DNA of 64,000 nt from contig OZ025243.1 in NCBI GenBank assembly GCA_964019155.1, positions 30,431,871-30,495,870 of the forward strand, written 5' to 3'. Made by a program: the position numbers and the translations under genes. The notes below the pieces were generated by a model that did no database searches, was not told where the DNA came from, and saw nothing but the letters and a program-made list of their open reading frames with translations. Of this stretch, positions 1-16,090 are shown in pieces (within the stretch, counting starts at the first letter, position 1; each line of letters starts with the position of its first letter). The DNA comes from Osedax fenrisi. Taxonomy: Eukaryota; Annelida; Polychaeta; Sabellida; Siboglinidae.

Positions 1-35
1 TATAAAAAAATAAGTATGTGTATATGTGTGTGTAT

Positions 36-91
<56 letters not shown>

Positions 92-1305
92 CATGCTATA
101 GTATATATATACTAAACAACATCATATATAACACATGCTTATTTAATGTGTATGCGTGTATATGAGTGTGTATGAGTGTGTATGTATGTGTATGTTTGTG
201 TGTGTGTAGGTGTATTTATGTGTGTTTGTATATACATACATGCTATAGCATCGATATATATATCATACAACATTTAAAATTAAATAACAAATTACCACTT
301 AATAATAACGTCTGTGTTCAAATCTGTAATAAAGTGTATATTTAATAATCAATTAATTTATAATCAATTACAATACATATAGGTTACATTACCTACATCA
401 TACATATGATAAATATATAGTTATACAGATAGGTATATATATATATAGTTGTGTACGGGAATTTCCTGATTATTTGTATATTATTAATATGTATTCACAT
501 ATATATCGATGGGGATACTGCAATCTAACATGCTGCAGGACTAACATGGTAGAACTTGGCATATTAGTGAATTAATTAAACATCATTTATCTATATAAAA
601 TAATATCATATTAACATAAATATGTAATAGTTATATGTATATATAATACTTATTTCCGATTGTATAATCATACCAATTAGTCTACCAATATAGTGATATT
701 GTGTCCGTATGATAACAAAGCTGTACAATACACGTATTCGGGTATGGGCGCTAATACTGACACCCCCTTTATATACCTACATAAGTAAAAACACAGGCAG
801 TTGTATAACACAGCATATGTATAAATATATATATTTATATATACAGCCAACTATATATATGTCTCAGATTCTCTATATCTCAGAAACCCCCATATCTAAG
901 ACATATCAGCATTATGTGTTTGGTTTTGTATATAATCACATGTATATACATACCTAATAAAATGTCGATATCGCTATATACCTCGATATATGATATACTA
1001 TATTTAATACATATTTATTCGGTGATTTAAATTCTGATATATCGAGAGTCGACTGTATAATTACTTAATTATAAGAAATTACACACATTTTAGTAAAATG
1101 AAATATATGAGAATCGTATACGAGGATATTAGGTATAGTATATAAACTATGTTTATATGGGCGATAATACGCTACGTTAAATGATATACCATCTTAGTAG
1201 TATTATTTAAATGTAATATATGTATATATATATATTTATATATGAATATCAATTTAATTTCTAGTATGAATACATTCAATAGTAAATATATAATATTTAA
1301 ACTAT

Positions 1306-1380
<75 letters not shown>

Positions 1381-1865
1381 TATACATAAACATATACATG
1401 AATACATATACATGAATATCTGTATATTTTGTATAGCCACGAACCGTGAAATCCATTCAATAGTAATAATTCTGCAACAAGCACCATATGCTCACTAGTA
1501 TACGCGTACGATATGTGTGTCTATGTGTGTGTACGTATGTGTCTATGTGGCAATAATACATATACAACTTTGAAATAATATATTATTAGAGTAGTAAAAT
1601 TAATTTCTGAGAAATATAGTCTGTGTTAATTTATTAATATATGATTTCGAAATATAGATAAATTGTAATGAATAGGCACGCGTCGTAAATGTAGCCATGT
1701 GCGTATATGCGGCATATATTTCATGTTTTATTCAATTAGTTGATAATTTTATAATGAGCTATATATTTAATTATTTAATTAATGGGTGTTTCGTTATTTT
1801 TATTAATCAAATCAATTTAAATTAAATAATTTATAATATGGGTTAATTACTATGTGTATATTACT

Positions 1866-1911
<46 letters not shown>

Positions 1912-1974
1912 TAGGATGTATGCACCACGTGATATACATGCTATAATGTGCTATATATTTTATATTAAATACTA
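1..1974. other. Non-coding AT-rich DNA
   Basis: TA and TG microsatellites (38-86, 150-235) in AT-rich sequence. The short open frames consist of low-complexity Tyr/Ile codons. I see no gene. Confidence 0.75.
1303..1376. repeat. (AT)n microsatellite
   Basis: A pure AT/TA run of about 70 bases. It gives meaningless Tyr-Ile frames on both strands. Confidence 0.97.
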
Positions 1975-2755
1975 GAGGAAAGTAACCTAATACGGACACT
2001 TTAACAATAAATGGTCTTAACATTTTATGACTTATTATTTGTATTCAAAAATTACAATATATTAATATTATATGATTATAGATATTATTGTGATTTTAAA
2101 ATGTTAGTTAATCTTTTAATTCCATAGATAACGGGGGTGTCCGTATTCGGATACCCGGACACCATGTATACGACTAGATAACCCACATATTATTGATGAA
2201 TCAATCATAAAATTACAATTACATTATTTATAATTAATTTTATGAATAAGTTATTAAATTAAATTAGTTAATATTTATTTATTTTTATTATTTTTTTATT
2301 AATAATATAATTTTATCTAAATAATACAAATTTTAGATTTAGCTTTATTGGTGGTATTAATATTATAATGCACGCGATTTTTATGAAATCAGAATAGTTC
2401 ATACGCTGTGCGCTGATTGGTTATATATAGGGTGTCCGTATTAAGAAATCTATAGTGTCCGTATTAGTAACTTATATTACCTATAGATATATGCTTATAA
2501 CTTAATGAATATTTGATAACAAATAAAGAAATTTTATATATACTTTTAAAATGCTTTATTTTTTAATAATATTGTGTTATATTTATATTGATACATTTGT
2601 ATATTCTTGAGAAGGTTTCAAGTTGACATTTTTTGTCATAAATTTAAAAACGTAATAAAAAAACCAGTTTATTTTGAATAATTAAAAAATAAAAAATACT
2701 TTTTTAGACTCATTATATAATTATTTATATTTTATTCATTACAATTTGTTTGTAT
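1975..2755 (+). mobile_element. MITE family 1, copy 1 (right end missing)
   Basis: It follows a TA dinucleotide and begins GAGGAAAGTAACCTAATAC, then GGACAC. It contains internal GGGGGTGTCCGTATTCGG and TTATTGGTGGTATTAATATT, shared with the other three copies. Similarity fades near 2755, before the right terminal repeat. There is no coding capacity. Confidence 0.85.
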
Positions 2756-2805
2756 GTATACCTATAGGTACATAGTATTATAATTATAATAAATACATTA
2801 TTGCA

Positions 2806-2836
<31 letters not shown>

Positions 2837-3584
2837 GATATATAGGATTATATTGTTTAAAAATGTTTTGTCTTTTTTTATAACTTACACGTATCATTAA
2901 AATACTTTATAAGTGAAAAAAATAACTATTTACTTTGATCTCGATTTACTATTTAGAACTTTATTTTGGGCAGACATACCATTAGTGAAGATATTAGGAT
3001 TTTTTTTAAATGTAATGGATTTTAATCAAATCTTCAGTGACGCAAATATAATTACATTATTTATCATAATTTTACAGAATTTGAATAACATCCACAATTT
3101 AATTTATTACCTCAAATTAAGAAAAAAAATTAATTTAAATTATTTTTAAAATAAATAAATTTAAATTTATTATCATCCTTAATTACTTTGATTAGCTAGA
3201 ACGTTTTATATATTTTATTCTAAAAATCTGTGATATCACTATAACAATTTGAATGAACTTCACTCAACGTGTTATTTATAATACATATTAGTTTCTATGG
3301 TAATAAATAATCTCTATTTTATAGGGGTAATTTATTTAAATCCGAATATTTATATATAATATTAGGATTTAAATAAACTTTATAAAATAAAGTTTACTTT
3401 ATAAAATAAAATTCTTAATTTAAATTAATTACACTAATTTACTAATTATAAATATATTAGTGAACTTCAAGTCAATATATATATATATGTGCACACATGT
3501 GTGTGTATGTGTACAAATAAAAAAATATATTATATATATATATATATATATATTGATATATAATATTTTATCATATATGATATA

Positions 3585-3586
<2 letters not shown>

Positions 3587-3644
<58 letters not shown>
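3587..3644. repeat. (AT)n microsatellite
   Basis: A pure TA run of about 58 bases, preceded by shorter TA runs from 3520. Confidence 0.95.
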
Positions 3645-3647
<3 letters not shown>

Positions 3648-4051
3648 TTAAATAAATCTAATAGATATATGAATTACTACTTAATTACTTAATTAAATAC
3701 TATATTATTAATACAAACATAATCTATGTATTTCATATTTCTCTGTTCTTGTTTCTTTCCATCATCACTATAAATACATATATGAATGAATGAATATAAT
3801 ATATTATATTTTCTGTTATTTTTGCCCATTTAAATTATTATATATGAATGAATGGATTAATGAATGAATGAATGTTTATTTAAATACAACAATACTGTTA
3901 AACGTTCTCTATTATGTAAATGCATGCATTCATTCATTCATTCATTCATTCATATATAATAATATAAATGGGAATATAACATATAATATAACAGAAAATA
4001 TAATATATTATTTGAATCCATTTAGGTGGGAAAATGATATAACTATATATA

Positions 4052-4964
4052 AGGGAAAGTAACCTATACGGACACTTTAACGATAAATGGTCTTAACATG
4101 TTATGACTCATTATCTTTATTCAAAAATTACAATATATTAATATTATCTGATTATAGATAGAATTGTGATTTTAAAATGTTATTTAATCTTTTAATTCCA
4201 TAGATAACGGGGCTGTCCGTATTCGGAACCCATGTCCGAATACGGACACCCTGCGTTATAATACGGACACCATATATACCACTAGATAAACTATATATTA
4301 TTTATGTATCAATCAGACAATTTACAATTACATTATTTATAATTAATTTTATTAATAATGTATTCTAATTTAATTAGTTAATAATTTATTTATTTTTATT
4401 ATTTTTTAATAAATAATACAATTTGCGTATCTAAATAATACAAATTTTAGATGTAGCATTATTGGTGGTATTAATATTATAACGCACGCGATTTTTATGA
4501 AAATCAGAATAGTTCATATTGGTTATATGGTTTCCGTATTAAGACATCTAGGTGTCCGTATTAGGGACTTTTATGACTTTTATGACCTCTAGATATATCT
4601 AGATATATATATGCTTATAACTTAATGAATATTTGAGAACAAATATAGAAATTATATATATATATATTGTTTATAATGCTTTATTTTTTAATAAGATAGT
4701 GTTATATTTTATTTTGATATATTTGTATATTCTTAAGAAGATTTTATGTTGAAATTTTTTTTCATAAATTTAAAAACGTAATACAAAATCAGTTTATTGG
4801 ATATATCAGTAATATTTGTAATATTACAAAATAAAAAATACTTTTTTAGACTATTTATATGATTATGAATATTTTATTCGTTAAACATTTTTTTGTATAA
4901 TTTATGGTTTCTGAGATGCCGATGGTGTCCGTATTCGGGCACTCTCCGTATTCGGTTACTTTCC
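4052..4964 (+). mobile_element. MITE family 1, copy 2
   Basis: It is flanked by TA on both sides. The left end is AGGGAAAGTAACC...TACGGACAC and the right end ...GTATTCGGTTACTTTCC, an imperfect terminal inverted repeat of about 25 bp. The middle carries the paired motifs GTGTCCGTATTC / GAATACGGACAC. It is non-coding. Confidence 0.88.
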
Positions 4965-5007
4965 TATACTAGAAAACTAATAGAAAAAAATACAATTTTT
5001 CTAATAA

Positions 5008-5286
<279 letters not shown>

Positions 5287-5289
5287 TAT

Positions 5290-5556
5290 AATATATATAT
5301 AATATATAATATATTATATATTATATATATATAATATATAATATATTATATATTATATATTATATATATATATTATATATTATATATTATATATATACAA
5401 CGTTATGTTATATATAATATACTAACTCATATTTCGTTACAGATTCGAGCAGATGGTCATACGTGTAATTGCTGATAGTCGTTGGATTAACCATTCCTAA
5501 AAATTAATTTAATAGATAATAATTATTTAGAAATATTATGGTATACCTATAGGTAA

Positions 5557-5592
<36 letters not shown>

Positions 5593-6034
5593 TATGATAA
5601 TTAATAATTATAGACTAACTTTCACAATAGTACGATCAATGTGTAGGTTACATATTTAAACCAGCAAACAGCGGCAATTCTGCTATCTTTATGAATACGT
5701 TTTGAGGATTACAAATAATTGAAACATGGGTGTGTATGCGAGCGCGCGCGCGTGTGTGGGCGCGCTTATTACACGTGACATGTTAACGTGTATACACGTA
5801 TATATATACCCGACCCGACCAGACATACAAGAATATATATATATATGTATCTTTTAAAAAGGTATTTAGTAAATACTATTGATTAAATTTGAGTACATTT
5901 TATTTAATAGTATGTAATACATACTATGTATATATAACATATATTTTATACTATACATAGTAGGTTAATATATATATATATATATATATTATTTTTAAAT
6001 AATAGGCTAAACTTCTACTAGAAGTAATCATATA

Positions 6035-6081
<47 letters not shown>

Positions 6082-8395
6082 TATTTAATATATATATTGA
6101 TAATTTTATTAAATTATTATTATAATTATACTATATATAGTATAATCTAGTATATATATAATATAGTATACTATAATTTAGTAATTACTATATTAATATT
6201 TATAATATTATATTTAATTAAATAGTATAAATTACATACCTAGTATAATATATGTTATAGGTATGTTATATAATTGGTAGGAAACATAATTAGTTGTGAC
6301 TATATATATGACTATACTATAGTATACATAAATATCAATATAGCCTATATTAGATTACCTTTTTCTTATTTTGTTCTTCAGTTTATATATATATGTATAT
6401 TCATTTAAATTCTAATTAAATTAAATTAAACAATCTAAATATATAAATTATTATTTGAAAAAAATGTTATTTAATTATTGAACAATTTATAAAAATAAAA
6501 ACTACTGAATTATACATATTATATATAATTATATATCACATTAAACATGATATTTTTATATTTATACTTATAAAATCTATAGATCTAATAACTATATCTA
6601 AATAAATATATAGGATACTATATATTGTACTTCATCTTAATCTAGGAATTCTATGAATTATATTTTATTTCTAGGAAAATATAATAAACTATTTTATTTA
6701 TTAAATATTTAATTATACATTTAAATTAAAATATAAATGTTAATTAATTAAACTAGTATGTATGTAAAATATATTAGTATAGCATATAGAGTAATTGAAA
6801 GGACATAAACTAACCCTGCCTATCAAATATATCACTAATTTAAGACGATTTTAAACTTGCGCCACAATAAATAATCATTATAAATAAAATAAGTAAAACA
6901 ATAAAATTATAATAATATATTTATGTTATATATACAATAATTTATAAAGTACATTAATTTATGTATTTCTTATTTTTTAATTTATTTAATATAAATTAAT
7001 TTAACATTGCGCATTTATACATATTAAACAATGTGACCCTAATGTGACATAAGTAAATAAATATTAATCATTAAATTTCTAAATTATTTTTATAGTTTCA
7101 TATTTTCATGTTCTAAGTTTTATTCATTAGAGTTCCAATAGTTTTTTTATAAATCAATTAATATAGGTTTTTATGCAATTATAATATTGTACATAAAAAT
7201 CATATGTTATATAAGCATAATTAATAAAAAAAATTATATAAAATGTGATATTTTTTAAATATTCATTTTAATAATTATTATAATTATAATACTTAAATAA
7301 TTATAATTATTATTACAAACATATATATTTCTTTACATTTAATATATATAGCATATTTTGGAAAAATTAGTTATATGAATTATCATGTGAACAAGTGTAC
7401 TATCTACATTTTTCCGAAGTTTTGTAAGGACCTTAGGATGTCGATTTTTAATTTACATCTTAAAAATGATCCTTTATATGTAGCTCTTCTGATTAATTAC
7501 TGACATATTTTAATATAAATCTAGAATTAATTTCGATTAATTGTTATGTGTAATACTAAATATATCAATTTAAAAAAATATATATTATATGAACTTATAA
7601 ACTTATACATTCAATGTAACATTGGTATCGTTAGTTGGTTTCGCATGAAAACTGGCAAAGATAATTTGTATATAATATTTCTGGTAGGTGGGTGGGAACG
7701 TGATTAGTGCGAACGGTATGTCGCGATAAATTAACAATATGTAGAATTGTGTAATATCTATTAACTTGACATTAATATTTAGTAAATTTAGTAAAAATTT
7801 AATAAATGATTTACATATATAACACTATACTTATTAATAATTTATATATTAATATATGTATATACCCTCAGTTTTATATACGACATAGTAGCACTATTTG
7901 TATCAGTAAGCAGTTTTAAATAGTAGATTATAGTTAATTAAATTTAATAGATATGCTATCCTCTATAATTCACTCCAACCAACTGATCGCAGCTATTATA
8001 TAGAGAAAATATGTTTGCAGATTTTCATACGGCCAGACCTTATTTACTAACTTACTATAGATAGTAAGTTAGTTTATAATATACTATAGTATATATTCAA
8101 TTATTTGAAACTATTTGATCATAAAAACAGTGTACTTTCGCTATCATCTATATAATTAATAACTAGGTAAGTTATAACATAAAGTTATTATTTATATAAA
8201 TGATATCAATATAACACTTATTTTATGATACAATATTGTTTCAAATAAATATTTGTACTATTATATAATATAAAATTGGTTTGTATCGAATATGACACCG
8301 ATTGTTTTGAATACGATTTATGGTGTTACATTAAAATACTCGTTTCGTTATTTGACATACTACTATGATAAACTAATAGTAAACATACAAATATA

Positions 8396-8434
<39 letters not shown>

Positions 8435-9120
8435 GATATATATAAATTAGTTGGTATTATACTTTCAAATTATATATTGACTTATAAAATATTTGAATTC
8501 GTAATCGAAACAAAATGTGGGCCATATTCGATATTCACTATATAATTTTATTATTATTTTCAGAGTTTAGTTTATCATTGTATATAATATATATATATAT
8601 AAGGTATATGTCGATCGTACATAAAAATATGTATATATCTGATATATACATATTATATCATATATTATATATTATATATATATATATTATATATTATAAT
8701 TATTTAATGATATACCTAATATATATATACATATTTGTTGTAAATATATTATTATAAATAATTAAATATAAAATTAAGTATTATATCATTTGAAACATAT
8801 TAATAATATTGATTCACACACGTAATCTAAATAATCTCTATTTATAAATTAAACAATAAGTTTAAATAATATTGTAACATTTATTCTAGATTTTTATAAA
8901 TATTTGTTTAGTGATATATCTATAATCTAGGTAAAAATATTATTTATTCGCTATCTTATGTTATAAAGATTGGTGAAGAGGAAATCTAACCTATGTACAA
9001 CTATAATCGAGTGATATATTATGTTATTTATAAAGTATACATTTCTAAGTATATATATCACGTACGACTGTAATGTGACAAATGCTCGAGTACGATGCAA
9101 GGAAGTAGCATGGATGTAGC
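5290..9120. other. Non-coding AT-rich DNA upstream of WDR37
   Basis: Long AT-rich sequence with TA microsatellites (5560-5585, 6035-6077, 8397-8427) and a short GCGC patch at 5740-5765. No protein-like frame or recognisable element was found. Confidence 0.7.
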
Positions 9121-9129
9121 TACCTAGCT

Positions 9130-9272
9130 TATATGTATATAGATAGATAGATATAGTTTATTGGAGTAATTAATGTCGTTCTTTTTTTTCATTTCTTTCT
9201 TCGTTATCCAAATGGCTTCAAAATAAGACCTTGGTCTTTTTGGGCTGTTGCCAGCGATTTATTCATACAGGG
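9130..9272 (-). mobile_element. Likely retroelement 3' end upstream of WDR37
   Basis: The minus strand reads CTGGCAACAGCCCAAAAAGA, CCAAGGTCTTATTTTGAAGC and ends CCAATAAACTATATCTATCT with a TATC microsatellite, the layout of a LINE or SINE 3' end with a microsatellite tail. No coding part remains. Confidence 0.45.
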
Positions 9273-9414
9273 GACAGGATATATATATATAACATATCAT
9301 ATATTTATTCTACGAAGATCGGTCGTATGTCAGCTCAATAATATATCTATAATCTAGGAAACCATATTATTTACGGCGTATTTCTCATTCTATAAATAGA
9401 TAATCGTCGTCGGA

Positions 9415-9625
9415 ATGGAGTCGACGTCGACGTCGAAGCCTAAAAGTAAGCGCACCATGAAGCAGCGCCGCTACCTGTCGCATCCTCAGAGGACGTCTCA
9501 CACATCCGACGAGGCGGCCGCGGATAACGAAAACGTTATCCCGCGGGCAATTCGAAACCGGCTGCACCGTCTGTTCGAAGAAGTGGAACTCGAATTCGAA
9601 ACTATTTACTCGGAGAAAAATGAGC
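9415..9625 (+). CDS. WDR37: WDR37 exon 1 (start codon)
   Basis: The exon opens at ATG and runs 211 nt to donor GTTGGT (phase 1). It encodes the Ser/Lys-rich N-terminus and the first half of the coiled coil (RLFEEVELEFETIYSEKNE). The frame hits a stop just beyond the donor, so splicing is required. Its codons are GC-rich compared with the surrounding AT-rich DNA. Confidence 0.88.
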
Positions 9626-12600
9626 GTTGGTAGAGCGGTCGACGTATGAATTGCGAGTAGTTTTCTAATGTATTTTATTTACGTATTCCTTATAGTTATT
9701 CTTTATTACCGCTAATATAATGCTATTATAGATGTAATGACCCCGCCTAGTGAGTAATTTAAATATTAAATAAAATAAGTAGAACGCATATAATTATATC
9801 GTTCAATTTTAGATATATATATATACGTCCTTAGTTCGTATTCGTACGTGAATTGCTATAAATCGTATAGTATAAATGTGCGTACCAAGATTACATGTCA
9901 AACCACATCGCATCACATAGTCACCCTTACTACAGAACATGACATAACGCCGGCAACCACCTCTTTAGTATAATACATAACCTCTGTCTCCCCCCACCCC
10001 GACACCTGTAGTATAAGACATAGCCCCCCGTGCTACGCCCATCCGTAGTATAAGACATAACCCCCCGCCCGCCCCGCCCACCTATAGTACAAGAAAAGGT
10101 CGACCAGCTAACCGAGCGTCTCGACCAATTAAACGTGGTCATGCTAGCGGCCGGATACTCGGATGAAGTGACCACCGCTACCAGCGGACAACTGCCCGAC
10201 ACCCCCGCCGCTATCACCCGTCATCAGAGCATCGGCGGGGGCAGCGGCGGGGTGCTGCTCGCCCCCAAGAGTAAGCTGACCTCGTTGACCTCTACGGAAC
10301 ACGACGGCGTCGGACGTATTCCGAAGTTCCGGAACTTCGAGAGCGGTCAGTAGAATAACAACCAAACAGATCTGTGAACGGTGACGAAATAACTGTGAAT
10401 TGATATGAAACGTATGTTATAATAATATTAATAATGATAATAATAATAATATTTATTAGGAGGATTTTGTCTGTTTTCTGTATCGTTATCTAGTTTATAA
10501 TATTTATATGCTCTTTCCTCCTAAATGGCTTCACAATAATATAGCATATTTCTTTTATCGCCCGTTTATGACATAATATATATCATAATATAAATTTATA
10601 TTATGATATACAGAAAAGTAGAGTTTTTAAGATACCGGCAACCTAATAAATCTACTAGATTACTTGCGCCAGTATTTTTGTAGTACGGTATACAAAAATA
10701 CTAAACAAATTATACTAATATCATATTAGTAATATATCGGAGGTTAAAAAGTCAAATATAAATACTTCACTTTTATCGAATACATAATTTAGAATTAATA
10801 ATATAGAAAGATGACTACTGATGGTTGATGGAATTATAATAGTGGATGATGTTTAGTAAGTTTGGTGGTACGGGTAGTATTACTTGGTGCTTATTTGTTT
10901 TAGTATAGGAGTCACGGGAACATAGCCACTCATTGTATAAGATGTAATAAAGGCTTAGAATACTAGTCCTAAAAACGACAGAAGCTATATATATATATAT
11001 ATATTGTATTTAGTAACCATAATTATGTGATATTTTTATTGAAAATGTTGAGATTTATTGACTAATATTTAGTTGTATATTTATTTTGCAACTCTAATAA
11101 AGAAGAGAGTGTATTGTAAATATAAATAATCGATTTAAAAACACTACTTATTTCTTTATAAAATAGTTATTGAAAATACGAATTAATAAATTGCATTTGA
11201 AATGCTAGATGTTCTGCAATATCATATGTGTCCACATTCATAATCTAAAGTATGGTTTAATCGCCGGTTACTTTAAGCCCAGTGATCATGTAGGTACGGG
11301 ATACTCCCCCTGGTGAGTGGATCAGGTGTATAATATACACTGTATATGTGACGCAAGACATGTGACATTCAGGAACAGTGCGTATATTTCAAGTGAATAG
11401 ATCTCGTAATTCGATAATAATTTAACGATTTATAAATACATGAGCTGCTCGTGGATGCTTACACAATGATATAAATTTGTTAACTTATCGATGCTAGTGT
11501 GTGGTTTTTATTATTGTAGCAAAAGTAAAATACATAGTAGTCTATTTTTACAAGTAAACTAGCAAAGCAGTATACCTAGATTAATTTGTATACTCTATGA
11601 TCATTAATCTGTATACTCATTATGGCTAGAAATATTTATAAATTGAAATCAATGAATATTGCAATACTGTGGAGATAGGTCAGATGTTAATACTGCCCAT
11701 ACAATTATAATTACTATAACCAATCATTTCCATAGATTTTATGTGAATTATATATCATTATTTTTCAAAGTATATTACAAAATTATTTTACTCTATATTA
11801 ATGTGAGTTTATAATTCGATCCAGCTGTGTTTTAGTATTTATAATGTATATCATATAGTAGGTTTCACTGTGTATATAACATATATTTATGTTTAAAATT
11901 TTTAATTTACAACTCACATTTAATTACAATATACATATATATAAATATAATATCATAATTATAGCTTCGAGTCAAATATCGCAAAGATTGAAGCAGTCCT
12001 ACAAACAGTCGACCAATAGGATCGTGTCGAGTTTTCGCAACGAGCGCATCAACAACCACGTCGTACGCCAATTTAAAGGGCACACCGACGGCGTCTGGGA
12101 AGTTAACGTGTACTCGAGAGAATCGGATATCATCGGATCAGCCTCGCTGGGTTTGTTCCATTCTAACTATATGTAGGCGTACGTCGATTTATTATTCGTT
12201 CCGTTTATATACGCTGTAGATACAATTTTATTTTGGATTTTATTTTTGTACAATTAAATAATAAAATGATTGAATATTAATTATATTATTTGTATTATAT
12301 GCATTCCTAAAGTAAATTGTGCAGATTGTAAATTTATTTTGTTATATATATTATATAAGTAAAAACTTCATCTAAGTTCTTGGATGAAAGGATCACCTCC
12401 ATCAAATCATTACTATACACATACGTAATAGTATTAGTATTAATCTCGCCGCGTTGCAGACAAAACGGCTCGACTGTGGTGCGCCAACAGCGGCATGTGT
12501 CTGCTGATCTACTCGGGTCACCAGGGCTCCGTGAATAGCATCCGCTTTCACCCTACGATGGAGGTGATCATGACTGCGGGCGGTGACAGGCAGTGCCACC

Positions 12601-13057
12601 TATGGAAACCCGAGTTCGAGCGAACGCTTTCGATGGCTGCGCATCGCAACCTACAAGAACCGCTGGTTAGCGACTCACTTATAATCATATTCATAGTAAT
12701 ACTTACGGTAACTGTATAATGTTTTAATATCTTTAATTTTTTAATTTCGTATTATTCTTTGTTTATTTCAATAACGTATGTTATCGTTAGCAAATATTTA
12801 TACTTTATACTTCCTATATATATCAACTATATATTTATTATTTTTGGATTTGGATTTTCGGAGTTTTGATCGTATCAATAAAATATTATATAATTTGTAA
12901 TGATTAGTTCAACTAATTTAGTTGTAATTTATTCTACGAATTGTGTTATAGGATTAGATTTAAAAAATAATAATTAGGAATTTTAAATAAAATATTTATT
13001 ATAAATTAATTATTTCCTCATCATTTAATATGTAATACTTATTAAATATATGATTTA

Positions 13058-13095
<38 letters not shown>

Positions 13096-16059
13096 ATAAA
13101 TATGTATACGTATCAAAAAACACAAATAATCTACACCATAGATTTAAATGTCAAGGCCATCACTGGCTATAATATTAAATATCATATTGTATAGTTTAGT
13201 AGTGGCCTATACTTAGTAAGTTTTCATTGTGTACAATTAATGATGACACTTCTCTCGTGCATAAATTCCCTTCTTTTCATCATGCTTTAGTATTGACAAT
13301 ACTGTATTGTTATTGTTATTTTTATTTGGTGGAGTCCTTTCATCCCATCCAGGAACTTAGATGAAGTTTTCACTTATAACCATATATAGCTCTAATGTCC
13401 CTTCGAAGCCGCTCTCTGTTAAGGCATCCATGATTTTAACGAGAGCCGATCATTTATTATTCAAATATATATAAGTTCAATTCTAAATATTATTTGATGA
13501 CCTATTTCAATGGTTCGGACGAGGCTCTAGCCTGTGTCCTACTGCTTGTGTGTCTGACGCCTTAGCCAACTGAGCCACACAGGCAGTTTGATTATATCAC
13601 AGTACCGGTAGAGATATTCATAATGATTGTAAAGCACAGTCATACATCATCGCAAATTACCTGTTTTATTCACCTTACCATTCACATTTTCATATCACAC
13701 ATTTAAATACTTATTTAAATACTTAAATTACTAATACTAAATATATAGTTACTAATGCAAATTACTATTACTAAATATATATAAAATATAATTTTCTATT
13801 ATGTTCGCCTATCTCATATCAAATAATATTATTTCTGATGTTAATAGTCATAAATAGGTAATAAATAGGTAAATAGGTAATGTGAATTATTTTAATTTTA
13901 TATTTGTATAGAATTAAATGTTTAATTTAACTTACTCAGAAATATAATCATTACATTTTTTGATCTACATACAAGATATAAATTATAACATATATTAATT
14001 TATTATTGAAGTTATACTGAAATAATTAATTATAATGATGATTTATTCAAGTTTAGATAATATGATGATCTAAATATGTTAATTAAAATATATTTTATTT
14101 ATTTCTGTATATATTTCTGTATTTCTCACATATACATACTAATACGAAGACTAACTAATATTGATATCTATTTATAGAAATACCACTCTTCGGGTGACGA
14201 CGATGTTGACTTATCAGACAAAGAGGATATAGGTAGTATGACACCGTAACACTACTATAATAATCACTACGATTACTATATATATAGTGAGTATTAGGCA
14301 TGAATGGTTTATTATGTATTGGGATTACAGATATTTCTATTAGGTAACAATTACTACCATACCTAATATACCCGTACATTAAAAAGATCGAAAATACACT
14401 ATAGTAAGTCTACCCGATACTTTACATAAACCTACCTGACCTGCCTACTACTTACCTGACTCTTTTCATACCACCAATCTATGATCATGATCCCGCTCAT
14501 CATTTCACATAGCCAATGGTATTTAATAAATTATACTGAACTATGATAATATTGTATTATATTTTTTAAACCCTATTCTTATATTACTATTTTCGAGAAC
14601 TAATTCTTAAAATATTATCGTATTTTTAAACTAAATCAATTATAATTATTAATTATAATAAAAATTGAAATGGACGATCGACTATTAATATAGTAATTGT
14701 GATTATATAAAAAAGTTGATTTCACTACTTAAAACAACGTTTAACATGCTTGCTTATCTCTAACCCGAATTGGAATAATATCTAATGATATGAAATTTAA
14801 TTTATGGTTTTACGACTTTTTTTGTCGAGTTTTAGCGTTTTTTGATTGTCTAAATTGTCACTTATAAAAAACTAAAAACGCTTACTAAACACACTTACAA
14901 TTTAAAAAACATTAAACTAAAAACCCTATCCCTGACGCCCGCTTCGATCCATTAGGCAGCCAGCAGGTGGTGGACAGTTGCTTCGAACAGGAAGTGAGTC
15001 ACCTAACTCAGCCGAACACGCAGCTCACGGGTCACACCGATGTGGTGATCGCGGCCGATTGGCTAGCCAGCGGTCATCAGGCTATCACGGCCTGCTGGGA
15101 TCGGCTGGCTCGACTGTACGACGTCGAAACCGGCGACTTGATTGACACCCTCCCCGGTCAGACGTGTGATTTAGTGTGAGAAACAGTTTGATCCGACTAT
15201 TTAATATTTTATTTAATTTTGATCGGAAACATTTTTGAATTTTTTGAATTTTTTGAATATTATGTTTAATTATTTGTAATACTTAGTTCAATTTTAATCT
15301 TACGAATTTTAAATAATATACCCACTATTATTACCCATTATTAATTTCATAAATGCTCCGATATTCAACCTATTCATAGGATACGATTCTTTAACTAGTT
15401 TGATACTCTTTGTTAGGCATGCCACATATATGTTTAAAACTGAACACAAGTTATGATTTAATCACAAATTAAAAACTACTTAATATTAAATATAAATATG
15501 TAACCTCTATTATTAGTACACCTTGAGGCTCCCATTAGTTATTTTTAGTATTATTATTATTGTTATAATGGTTATTATTATAATTATTATTTAAACACCA
15601 TACCCAGTAAAACTTCCAAGAATATTAATTTTATATATATATGAAAGATATTTGAAACTATTTTCTATAATCCTATATAACTATATCATCGCCGATAAAG
15701 CATTATTTATACATAACAATCAATGTAATTATAAATAATAATTGCGTATCTATCTATAGATAATATATATATTACTGAAGTGTTGTTATATATTACACAA
15801 TACAACATATCTACCAGTTACACTACAATTTATTATAACTAAACACCTCTATCTATCCATCAGTTAACACTCCGTTATAACCCTCAGGTCACGAGGAAGA
15901 GTTAACAAATGTGGTGTGTCACAGTACCCAGCGTATGGCACTCACCTCTAGTAGGGATAACACGTTCAGACTGTGGGACATGCGGGACACGTCCTTGGTC
16001 GTTAATGTGTTCCAAGGTCATCAGAAGTTAGTCACTTAACGTATTACTGAAACCTTATA

Positions 16060-16090
<31 letters not shown>

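Noticed and set aside
9392..9399. TATAAATA as a WDR37 TATA box
   Set aside because: It lies 16 bases before the start codon, too close for a normal start site, and such strings are everywhere in this sequence.
9930..10365. Minus-strand frames of 95 and 73 codons
   Set aside because: They are shadows of WDR37 exon 2; the plus-strand coiled-coil match and splice phases decide the strand.
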